From: an uncultured Candidatus Entotheonella sp.
GTDB taxonomy: Bacteria; Tectomicrobia; Entotheonellia; Entotheonellales; Entotheonellaceae
Assembly: GCA_951828535.1 (NCBI GenBank)
Contig: OX639990.1
Span: 62,001 to 126,000, forward strand
DNA: 64,000 nucleotides
Reading direction: 5' to 3'
Shown here piece by piece: positions 43,809-51,131 of the stretch. Position numbers and translations under genes: made by a program. Position 1 is the stretch's first letter; each line of letters starts with the position of its first letter. The notes beneath the pieces were generated by a model, which saw only the letters and a list, made by a program, of their open reading frames with translations, was not told the DNA's origin and made no database searches.

Positions 43809-44156
43809 ATCGCAGTCGTCAGTGTCTCAAAGTCGTTGACAGGTTCCGATGCGGTGTTGCCTGTACTCCCGAATGCCGAGGTTTTGATTGCCGACAAGGG
43901 CTATGACAGTGACGGGTTGCGCAAGGCTTTTGCCGAGCGCGGCATCAAGCCTTGTATTCCAGGCCGCGCCAACCGTAAAGAGCCGATTGTCTACGACACG
44001 AAGCTTTACAAGAGCCGTAATCTCATTGAGCGCCTGTTTGGCAGGCTGAAGGATTGGCGCCGCATCGCCACGCGATACGACCGCTGTGCGCACACCTTTT
44101 ACAGCGCCATCTGTATTGCTGCCACGGTTATCTTCTGGTTATGAGTCCTGAGCCTA

Positions 44157-44344
44157 GGGGGCTGGGTCACTCGGGCGACATCTTCAGCGATGCGGTGCTG
44201 GCAACGAGCATCCTGGACCGACTGCCGCACCACCTGACGACGTTCAACATCAAGGGCGAGAGCTACCGGCTCTATACCAAGCGCAAGGCGGGCGTACTAA
44301 ACGCCCCATTGAAGGAGGAGGAAGGCAAGGCTGCTACGGGGTAG
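44157..44344 (+). pseudogene. IS21-family IstB C-terminal fragment
   Basis: FSDAVLATSILDRLPHHLTT and FNIKGESYRLYTKRKAG match the end of IstB, the AAA+ helper of IS21 transposition. Everything upstream is lost at the IS5 boundary. Relic. Confidence 0.75.
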
Positions 44345-44714
44345 CCACCCGGATGAGAGTCCCTTGTGTGCCCTAAATGGGACAGCTTAACGCGCAGAAA
44401 ATGGGAAACCCTCTCTGCCAACATGAGCTGTGGCCCAACGTCGGGGGCAAGTCCAGACTGATGTATCTCTCGCAGGTTCTGACCCAGGAACCGGTTGCTC
44501 TGATTGCCTGTGACAATGACTGCTTTGAGATTCGCTACAGCTTTCATCTTCTGGGTATGCTGCACGAGCGCACCTCTACGATCACCCCTGCCAGACATTG
44601 GCATCAACGTTGAGTCAAATTGACTCAACTGTGTAAACCATGCCCGGCTTGCACACAGGCTTCGTGGGAGAAGGATTGCCCCCGATGCAATCAGATGCGG
44701 AAATACCGTAAAGT
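44345..44714. other. IS-derived spacer without a gene
   Basis: No convincing coding signal. It contains CCCTCTCTGCCAACATGA (44409-44426), which also occurs inside the interrupted IS5 element at 42254-42271, and GTGTAAACCATG (44630 region), shared with the hairpin at 50891-50940. This points to shuffled mobile-element ends. Confidence 0.45.
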
Positions 44715-46520
44715 TTATTTGAGGTACTCCCTGAATTCGGCCGCAAACTCCTCCATTGTTCGGCCGAAAGAAGATTGGAAGATCTCATCCATTTTCTGAT
44801 AACGCTCAGGATAGTCAAAGAACTTGTTCCTGAACTCCATCATCTGGGGGGATTGGCTGGTGCTCTCCAATCCAATTTTACCGGCCTCGCTGGCAAAGTA
44901 CTCTCCCAGATGCCTGTAGAAATCTAGAAAGCTAGGCAAACCTGCTGTTTCCATGAGCAGATATGTGGCCAGCATCATTATGTCGGACCTAGCTGGGGCT
45001 TCTCGGAAACCTTGCCAGGTGTTTAGATCCAGCAGATTCACATCTCTGGGTACACGCCCTCGCCTCCACGCCATTTCCTGGTCTAGGCTAGCGAAATCGT
45101 TTAATACCAACGAAACCCACACTTCGGCTGAGCCCTCCATTAACCAATGAGGACCCACCATCTGCATCCTGTTGCTGTCGGTGCAGCAATAGGCATTGAG
45201 GAGATAGTACTGCACAGCGGCGTGCCACCACTCGTGCACATATATCCGCTTCCGCATCACTGAGGAATTTTCCCACCCGTTATCGCACACGGGAATGAAT
45301 ATGGCAGACAAACCTCCCTCTCCGGCTGGTTCGCAGCGGCTGAAACTCTGCATTTTCCCCGATCGGAAACCCTCATCCAGCTTGAATGCTTCGAGGTATC
45401 TGTCGGTCATCCACTCTGGATCGGTACCGATGAACACATTGGTCCCCGGTGGATCAATGCCCAGGCGTTCTTTGGCGTAGGCCCGAGACAAGGCCATGGC
45501 GTCTCTGACTTCAGCCAAGATCTCGGCGTTGATAGATCCGTCATCAATAATCCTTTCGGACCTATCTTCCGAGACCTCCTTATGCAGCTCCTCTCCAAGA
45601 AATGCCACAGTATCGTAGTGGTGCGTGGGGTCATCAACGGTTGTTACTTCAACCAACCTGATAACGATACCCTCATCTTCGGCCGCGTGAACGTAGTCAA
45701 ATACATCCTGGATATCAACGAACTCATCCAGGCGATCGTTTACAATCAGGATCGGCACATCCGGCAGCTCATCGACCCGCTCAATCGGGCTGTAACGATC
45801 TGCCTGAGGGAATAACTCAACTGGTGAGGCCAAACCAATTGTCTGAACCAGCTGCGGTAACTCCCCAGCCAGGATCAGGGCAATCTGACCGCCGCCGCCA
45901 TGGCTGTAGAAGTTGAACTGGTCAACACCAATGTCGGCCATATAGCGGACGAAAGCCCGTTGCAGGTCGAACTCGTCTTGCTTGCGCCAGTGATCGGAGC
46001 TTGCACTGTGCGGCCGATAGGGAGCGATCAGGTAGCGATCGTCCCACTCGACCAACTGCGCTTGTAAAAGCACTCTGTCCGGCCGGTCTTGAAAGTGTTC
46101 AACAGCTGGGTCGTCATCGTGCCAGAATAAACTGGCAATGGCCATCTCGCCGGCCATCACTTCTTTTGACACGACGGCCCAGAACTCGCCACCAGGCACC
46201 GGTTGTGAAGTGAAAAAATTGACCAGGTATAAATTCTCTGACCAATCAACCGCCTTGTGACCGGTAATGATTTGTGGTTCCGGCTCAGATTCTTGGGTGG
46301 CATCATTGCCAATGGTGCCGTCAGGGTCCGCTGACCCGCTTCTGTCAAGGGTTACAGTGTCGTCCACATCAACGGTCTGATTGACTCCGGCATCCGCCAC
46401 GGGAGAACGATTGGCGGGTGTAACTTCTCCATCTCCATCCCCGCCTCCACAGCCAGACAACAGAAATGAGACGGCGAGGGTCATGACAACCCCCGCTAGG
46501 AGTTGTTTCGCCATCCTCAT
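44715..46520 (-). CDS. Lipoprotein with hydrolase-like and gluzincin-like metalloprotease halves
   Basis: A 601-residue protein. Signal peptide with lipobox LLSGC, a short PKD-like stretch (RSPVADAGVNQTVDVDDTVT, residues 38-70), then an alpha/beta-hydrolase-like half: FYSHGGGGQIALIL (Ser206), LPDVPILIVNDRLDEF and late histidines near 300. The second half has HEWWH (429-433) and EGSAE (462-466), the HExxH...E pattern of MA-clan zinc peptidases. I know no named family with this order. Probably surface- or periplasm-anchored. Flanked on both sides by IS debris, so it may be cargo. Functions are inferred from motifs only. Confidence 0.75.
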   Translation of the reverse strand: MRMAKQLLAGVVMTLAVSFLLSGCGGGDGDGEVTPANRSPVADAGVNQTVDVDDTVTLDRSGSADPDGTIGNDATQESEPEPQIITGHKAVDWSENLYLVNFFTSQPVPGGEFWAVVSKEVMAGEMAIASLFWHDDDPAVEHFQDRPDRVLLQAQLVEWDDRYLIAPYRPHSASSDHWRKQDEFDLQRAFVRYMADIGVDQFNFYSHGGGGQIALILAGELPQLVQTIGLASPVELFPQADRYSPIERVDELPDVPILIVNDRLDEFVDIQDVFDYVHAAEDEGIVIRLVEVTTVDDPTHHYDTVAFLGEELHKEVSEDRSERIIDDGSINAEILAEVRDAMALSRAYAKERLGIDPPGTNVFIGTDPEWMTDRYLEAFKLDEGFRSGKMQSFSRCEPAGEGGLSAIFIPVCDNGWENSSVMRKRIYVHEWWHAAVQYYLLNAYCCTDSNRMQMVGPHWLMEGSAEVWVSLVLNDFASLDQEMAWRRGRVPRDVNLLDLNTWQGFREAPARSDIMMLATYLLMETAGLPSFLDFYRHLGEYFASEAGKIGLESTSQSPQMMEFRNKFFDYPERYQKMDEIFQSSFGRTMEEFAAEFREYLK

Positions 46521-46609
46521 TTGTCCCTCCTCTTTCGCATGGTCATAAAAGGCATCGTCGCAAGGTTTGTCCCCAGAATTACTCTAGCAGCCTGTCGGAC
46601 TTAGTGGGA

Positions 46610-47035
46610 GACTGAGGTTCTACAATATAGGCATAGCGGAACCTGTCAACGACTCTGGGACGCTGAAGAGTGCAATTTACTGAGCTGTTTCTCTTGCCCT
46701 TGGATTCGGGACTCGCGACTGGCGCGAAGAGCGGAGCCAGTTTGGGCTGGGTGGCAAAATCTCGCGTTTCTCCTTCACCGTATAGGGCGAGCCATTGCCA
46801 GAGAGCCACTCGATGGTGACTGGCGCACGCAGAGCGTCAAGCGTTTCTCGACCGTCTCGAGCATCAGATTACCAACTTCCGATCCACTAATTCCGGTACC
46901 GACGACAGCCCGCCAAGCGATAATCTCGCGGTCACGCGCGTCGATCACGGAGGCGTTAGGCACAGTCTCCCTGTTCCAATACAACAAATTCAGGACGTCC
47001 GAGCCCATCGCACCTTGGAACGCAAAGCACAACCC
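46610..47035 (-). mobile_element. Chimeric IS3-family remnant
   Basis: On the minus strand, VIDARDREIIAWRAVVGTGI, then IEWLSGNGSPYT and LAPLFAPVASPESKG are parts of an IS3-type orfB broken by a frameshift. Directly after SPESKG the sequence switches to the right end of the other IS3 element (matching 43795-43850). So two different IS ends have been fused. 47036-47240 has no recognisable gene. Confidence 0.65.
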
Positions 47036-47276
47036 GACCGAAGCTGTTCTGCTTGACGCCGTGGGTCATATTTCAGTGGTTGTCGAAGGGAACAACGACC
47101 TGCTGGAGCAAATGTCGGCTCCCCACCCAGTCGGCGCCCCGCACAATCGAGTAAGCCGCTGTCGGGAAGCCATTGTGCCAACACTCTGATACAATGGTAC
47201 TGCTACAGCCTCTCTACGCGCTAGGAAGCCGAGACGCTTCATGGACAACACGAAACGTGAGCAAAGGAGGTGGACG

Positions 47277-47846
47277 ATGTCCAGATTAAGACGGGCAGGG
47301 GGCGCCTGTGTTTGGTTGGGCCTGATCGTGGCAACTGTTTTGGCGCTGCATCCCATACAGGCGAATGCCTCAGACGGCCTCGCCCCTCCTTGGGGTATGC
47401 GGGCTCCGAGTAAATCCGTAACTCTCCCAGCCTTTGAGCTCCCCGATTCCGGGGGTGAGGTCGTTCGTGCCAGCGACCTACAAGGCAAGGTGGTGGTCGT
47501 ACGATTCTGGGCCACTTGGTGAGGGAACTGCCGACGCGAGATGCCCTCCGTGCAGAGGGTACACGAAGCCTTCCGGAAAGATGATGTCGCGATGATTGCC
47601 GTTTCCATTGACCGCGGCGGTTTACCGACGGTGCGGTTCTTCCTTGCCGGGTATGCATACACCTTTCCCACGCTGGTGGATCAGAAGATGACGCTGGCTC
47701 GCGCGCTTCGCGCCCGCGGCGTTCCGTATACGCTCGTCATCAACCGCGAGGGCAAGGTTGTTGCCCGGGCCTCCGGACCTTTCAATCTCGACAGCAGCTC
47801 GTTCCGCCAGTACATTGCCGATCTGGCAGCGCAGCCGCGCAGCTAA
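47277..47846 (+). CDS. TlpA/thioredoxin-like protein, candidate selenoprotein (Sec82 = TGA)
   Basis: A 189-residue exported thiol-redox protein if TGA at 47520-47522 is read as selenocysteine. ATG 47277 follows AAAGGAGGT. Signal peptide (VWLGLIVATVLALHPIQANA, cut before SDG). The thioredoxin-fold domain runs VTLPAFELPDSGGEVV, VVVRFWATW-TGA-GNCRREMPSVQ, then MIAVSID, FPTLVDQK and the cis-proline loop GVPYTLVINREGK. The TGA stands exactly at the first cysteine of the WCxxC site, giving UxxC with Cys85. Up- and downstream parts stay in one frame with no other defect. The alternative is a nonsense mutation. Bordered by IS remnants on both sides. Confidence 0.65.
47520..47555 (+). promoter_or_regulatory. 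Putative bacterial SECIS hairpin downstream of TGA
   Basis: After TGA 47520-47522, CTGC (47528-47531) pairs with GCAG (47552-47555), ACG (47534-47536) with CGT (47549-47551), and GAG (47538-47540) with CTC (47546-47548), leaving loop ATGCC (47541-47545). Only the 5' strand has bulges. The loop starts 18 bases after the TGA, within the spacing known for SelB-binding elements. A G sits third in the loop, or first if the closing pair opens. By eye only; not folded computationally. Confidence 0.45.
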
Positions 47847-47854
47847 TGTGCGTT

Positions 47855-48262
47855 CACTGGACCAGGTCTGGTTCGGGGCCGTGGCCACCAGTTCGGGTTT
47901 GGCGTACTGGGGATGCTCACGCTGATGGCGCCTCTCTCGGACCTGCTGGTTGGTGGCCAGGATCCGTGCATGGTGCGCTCCGAGCACAGGTAGCGGCCTT
48001 CGTCGAGCAGTGTTGCCACCACCTCCGCAGCCGCACGGTCAACGAAGCGTGGACAGGCGAGCACATCGAGGACCTACTCGCGCTCGGCGTCACACAGCGC
48101 CCGGGCGGGCGTTGAACGGGGCTGCTGCTGCCCGGGAGTTAACCTCTGACGACGGTAGAAAGTCGCCCGCGACACGCCCGGCACGATGCCGACCTGCTCT
48201 GCCAACGATTGGGCCTCCATCAGGAGCGCGTTTCGTGTTCGATGCTCAATCCCAGCAGCCCG
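47855..48262 (-). pseudogene. Degraded copy of the inserted IS3 element (orfA end, orfB start)
   Basis: On the minus strand the end of orfA and AAQSLAEQVGIVPGVSRATF, ARALCDAEREQVLDMLACPR and FVDRAAAEVVATLLDEG are nearly identical to 42755-43190, with a five-codon deletion, an in-frame fusion and a later frameshift. It ends 9 bp after the thioredoxin-like gene. Confidence 0.85.
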
Positions 48263-48279
48263 GATATTTTTCCCTAACT

Positions 48280-48520
48280 CCTTGGTCTTCGCCTCCTGGA
48301 AGGATCGCATAAAGGTCATGCCCGACCTCAAGGCGGTCTACCGGGCCGAGACGGCCGCGGCGGCCAGGCTCGACGAGTTCGAAGCCCGCTGGGGCCAGCG
48401 CTACCCGGCGGTGGTCCCAGCTTGGCGGCGCGCCGTTTCGCATCTGCACCGGCTCCAGCAACTCCCCCGGTTGGTTGCCGGCTTCTTTCACACTCCCACC
48501 ACGCTATATGCGAGCGTTTA
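48280..48520 (+). pseudogene. IS256-family transposase fragment
   Basis: MPDLKAVYRAETAAAARLDE, FEARWGQRYPAVVPAWRRAV and then a diverged tail match the central part of IS256/Mutator transposases. Cut off precisely at the left end of the next IS5 element. Confidence 0.65.
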
Positions 48521-49334
48521 GGGCCTGTTAACACAAATGAGCATATCATGCTATGATTGACGAATGGAAATCACTGAAACTCAGTACCAACGCATCGCAC
48601 CCTACCTGCCGATACAACGCGGCAACGTCAGGGTGTCCAACCGGCATGTTCTGAACGCTATCCTGTACGTCGCTGAGCATGGTTGCAAATGGCGCGGCCT
48701 GCCCCAGTCCTTTGGCAATTGGCACACCATCTACACCCGCATGAATCGCTGGTCGAAAAACGGCGTGCTCGACCGCGTGTTCGAACACCTGCAGCGAGAG
48801 CAGATCGTGCGCCTTAAACTTGAGGTGCTCTCCATGGACAGCACCTCAGTCAAGGTGCATCCCGATGGCACGGGGGCGTTAAAAAAAACGGTCACCAAGC
48901 CATTGGCAAATCCCGCGGCGGCTGGACCACCAAGATTCATATGGTTGCCGCGGATTCTCGCACGGCGCTGACGTTTTCGTTGTCACCTGGGCAGGCGCAC
49001 GACGCCCCGCAAGGGCGTGACCTGCTGCGTGGTCTTGGTGCATGGCAGGAGTCCTGCTCCTTGGTCATGGACCGCGCCTATGAAGGCGACGAGACGCGGC
49101 AGTTGGCCTTGGACCTGGGTTTCACCCCGGTGGTACCGCCTCTGAGTACACGGGTGGAGCCGTGGGAATACGACCGAGAACTATACAAACGCCGCAACGA
49201 GATAGAGCGGTTGTTTCGTCGTCTGAAGGGTTTTCGTCGCATTTTCAGTCGCTACGAGAAGCTCGACGTGATCTTCCTGGGCTTTATCCTCTTCGCGCTC
49301 ATCTTCGATGCGCTGCGATAGTGTGAACAGGCCC
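48521..49334 (+). mobile_element. Complete IS5-family element (814 bp)
   Basis: Inverted ends GGGCCTGTTAACAC (48521) and GTGTGAACAGGCCC (49321-49334) match at 13 of 14 positions and are flanked by TA on both sides. Transposase in two frames. Apparently intact. Confidence 0.88.
48564..49321 (+). CDS. IS5-family transposase in two frames (predicted -1 frameshift)
   Basis: Frame 1 (48564-48971) starts MEITETQYQRIAPYLPIQRG and holds SMDSTSVKVHPDG (first D). At TTAAAAAAAAC (48880-48890) a -1 slip joins it to KNGHQAIGKSRGGWTTKIHM, SLVMDRAYEGDE (second D) and YKRRNEIERLFRRLKGFRR (E). The run of eight As is a typical slippery site in IS5 relatives with two open frames, so this is probably programmed and not decay. 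Confidence 0.85.
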
Positions 49335-49391
49335 TAGTCCGCCTCCCGTAAACACGGGGACGGTTCATTGACGTTCCTTCCAGTAACTGGA

Positions 49392-50873
49392 GAGCCTCTT
49401 GCAGAATTACGAAACGACTGGATTTATTGCAGATTGGAGTAGGATGACTTTGGCTGGGACAGGCCGACCCTCCTGAGTATCATGGTGTCCTCCACAGACC
49501 TCATGACGAGGAGAGCGGCCATGCCCCTGCGCGAGACTCTATCGAACTATTGGTATGCCTTTCAACAAGAACTGTTCCCCAGACTCGAAATGGAGTTTGG
49601 CCCCCTGAGCGGGCGCTATGGACTCTTTGTTGCGGTCCTCGAGTTCGTGCGCCTCGAAATCCTTTTGCCGTCCATGTCCAGCTTGCCAGGCCGGCCACCG
49701 CAGGATCGCGCCGCACTGGCGCGCGCCTTCATTGCCAAGGCGGTCTTCGACATCCCGACAACGCGGGCCCTCATCGAACGTCTGCGGGTTGACCAGACAC
49801 TTCAGCGCCTGTGCGGCTTCAGCAGCGCCTGCCGACTTCCGAGCGAGGCCACGTTCTCACGCGGCTTTGCCGAATTCGCCGACAGCGCCCTGGTTAGCCG
49901 TCTGCACGAGGCGCTGGTTACGCGGACGATGAAGGGCCACTTGGTCGGGCATATCTCGCGCGATGCCACGGCAATCGCGGGCCGTGAAAAGCCGCTGCCG
50001 AAGGTGCCTGGCGCACGCCGAACGAAGCGCCAGCGAGGGCGCCCGCGAAAGGGTGAACAACGGCCCAAGGAACCCACCCGCCTGCAACGTCAGTTAGCCA
50101 TGACGCTGCCGCAAATGTTGGACGAGTTGCCAAAGCCGTGCGACGTCGGAGTGCGGACAAACGCCAAGGGCGCGTTTGAAAAGTGGGTCGGCTACAAGCT
50201 GCACGTCGACGCCGCCGATGGCGGCGTGCCGGTGAGTTGTATTTTGACCTCGGCGTCGCTGCATGACTCACAAGCAGCCATCCCATTGGCACGTCTGACG
50301 GCTGGGCGGGTTAACAACCTCTACGACCTGATGGACGCAGCTTACGACGCTGAGGAGATACGGGCCTACAGTCGAAACCTCGGCCACGTGCCGATCATCG
50401 ACTTCAACCCCCGGGGATCGGGCGGGCGAGGCGAAGCGATCAAGCGCGAAGCAACGGCACGCCGCGCTCTTGGCTATGTTTTTCCGGAACAGCGGCGCTA
50501 CCACGAACGCACGACCGTCGAGCGGGTGTATGCGCGGCTCAAGGAGGAGTTCGGCGGTCGTCATGTTCGGGTACGGGGGCACGCGAAGGTGCTATGCCAC
50601 CTCATGTTGGGCATCCTTGCGCTGGCGGTCAGCCAGCTGATGCACCTGCTGCCACCGCTCTGATGGAGCTTGTTCGCCCGACATCACTGCAACACCGCCC
50701 TCATGGAGGGCCGGGGACAACCTTGCCCACAGGTCGTAGAACCTGCTCCAACTGGACACCGAGGTAACTCTTGCAGCACGTTCCTTAAGCCTTCATGCCT
50801 ATTGCGGCTCAAGGCGACGCTTCGTGCTTCCGTAGCCGAGCCTGCAGTTGCTCATGAATTTTGCAAGAGGCTC
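49392..50873 (+). mobile_element. Insertion sequence of unassigned family (1482 bp)
   Basis: Inverted ends GAGCCTCTTGCAGAATT (49392-49408) and AATTTTGCAAGAGGCTC (50857-50873) match at 16 of 17 positions and enclose one transposase gene. 49335-49391 to the left contains GGGGACGGTTCATTGACGTT, a motif often seen near REP-associated transposases. Confidence 0.75.
49521..50663 (+). CDS. DDE transposase
   Basis: About 380 residues. ATG 49521 follows GAGGAG; an in-frame ATG at 49482 lacks one. N-terminal DUF772-like part (IAKAVFDIPTTRALIERLRV, RLCGF, PSEATFSRGFAEF). Catalytic core: ISRDATAIAGREK (D), YDLMDAAYDAEEI (D) and YHERTTVERVYARLKEEFGG (E), as in IS4/IS5/IS1182-like enzymes. Basic linker GRPRKGEQRPKEP. 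Intact. Confidence 0.88.
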   Translation: MPLRETLSNYWYAFQQELFPRLEMEFGPLSGRYGLFVAVLEFVRLEILLPSMSSLPGRPPQDRAALARAFIAKAVFDIPTTRALIERLRVDQTLQRLCGFSSACRLPSEATFSRGFAEFADSALVSRLHEALVTRTMKGHLVGHISRDATAIAGREKPLPKVPGARRTKRQRGRPRKGEQRPKEPTRLQRQLAMTLPQMLDELPKPCDVGVRTNAKGAFEKWVGYKLHVDAADGGVPVSCILTSASLHDSQAAIPLARLTAGRVNNLYDLMDAAYDAEEIRAYSRNLGHVPIIDFNPRGSGGRGEAIKREATARRALGYVFPEQRRYHERTTVERVYARLKEEFGGRHVRVRGHAKVLCHLMLGILALAVSQLMHLLPPL

Positions 50874-50890
50874 GTTCTATACAGATTAAA

Positions 50891-50940
50891 CCGGGAACAT
50901 GGTTTACGTTGTGAGTCAACCGTGTAAACCATGTTCCCGG
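50891..50940. repeat. 17-bp perfect inverted repeat (hairpin)
   Basis: CCGGGAACATGGTTTAC at 50891-50907 and its exact complement at 50924-50940, with a 16-base loop. Part of the right arm recurs near 44628. It lies between the IS right end and the transketolase-like gene; a mobile-element end, recombination site or bidirectional terminator are possible. The rest of 50664-51131 has no gene. Confidence 0.7.
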
Positions 50941-51131
50941 TCTCGTTTGTTCGATGTTCGGCTTGCACAGTGAGGGGAACCGCCCCTTGGCCGGGCGACT
51001 ACCCAAGCCCAATGGCCTATGTTATGGTAGGCGCCTTCGGTTTCGGCCATCCGCGCAAGGCTACCGGGCTTGAAAGCCCCGCAGGGGTGCAGGATGAGAC
51101 ATACCAAATTCAGGAGGGGTAGGGATCAGCT

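Larger units (their letters stand above)
42273..43829 (+). mobile_element. IS3-family element inserted in the IS5 element
   Basis: Holds an intact orfA and orfB. Imperfect inverted ends begin TGAGACA (42273) and end TGTCTCA (43829), each leading inward to TTACTG (42295-42300) and CAGTAA. The exact edges are uncertain by some 10-20 bp because a related end at 46637-46700 stays similar beyond this point. No clear target duplication was found. Confidence 0.75.
41713..44154 (+). mobile_element. IS5-family element interrupted by an IS3-family element
   Basis: Inverted ends GGCTCAGGAC (41713) and GTCCTGAGCC (to 44154) are bordered by TA on both sides, a 2-bp target duplication. The transposase begins at 41774 (MRFIMPKHYFWLSEAQFARL) and switches frame near TTAAAAAGGGG (42110-42120), as in two-frame IS5 relatives. 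It is split after GQVSDYLGADA and resumes at about 43845 with VLPVLPNAEVLIADKGYDSD, ending at 44144 (ERLFGRLKDWRRIATRYDR). Without the insertion it would be about 880 bp. Inactive. Confidence 0.85.

Noticed and set aside
43823-43850. Exact right end and target duplication of the inserted IS3 element
   Set aside because: Neither TGTCTCA nor the longer TTGACA option gives a matching direct repeat on both sides, so no duplication is claimed.
47541-47846. Independent gene starting at the ATG at 47541
   Set aside because: This would begin inside the thioredoxin active site, lacks a ribosome site, and continues the same frame as the upstream part.
50941-51131. Riboswitch in the leader of the transketolase-like gene
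   Set aside because: GGGCTTGAAAGCCC can form a small hairpin, but no conserved riboswitch core was recognised.
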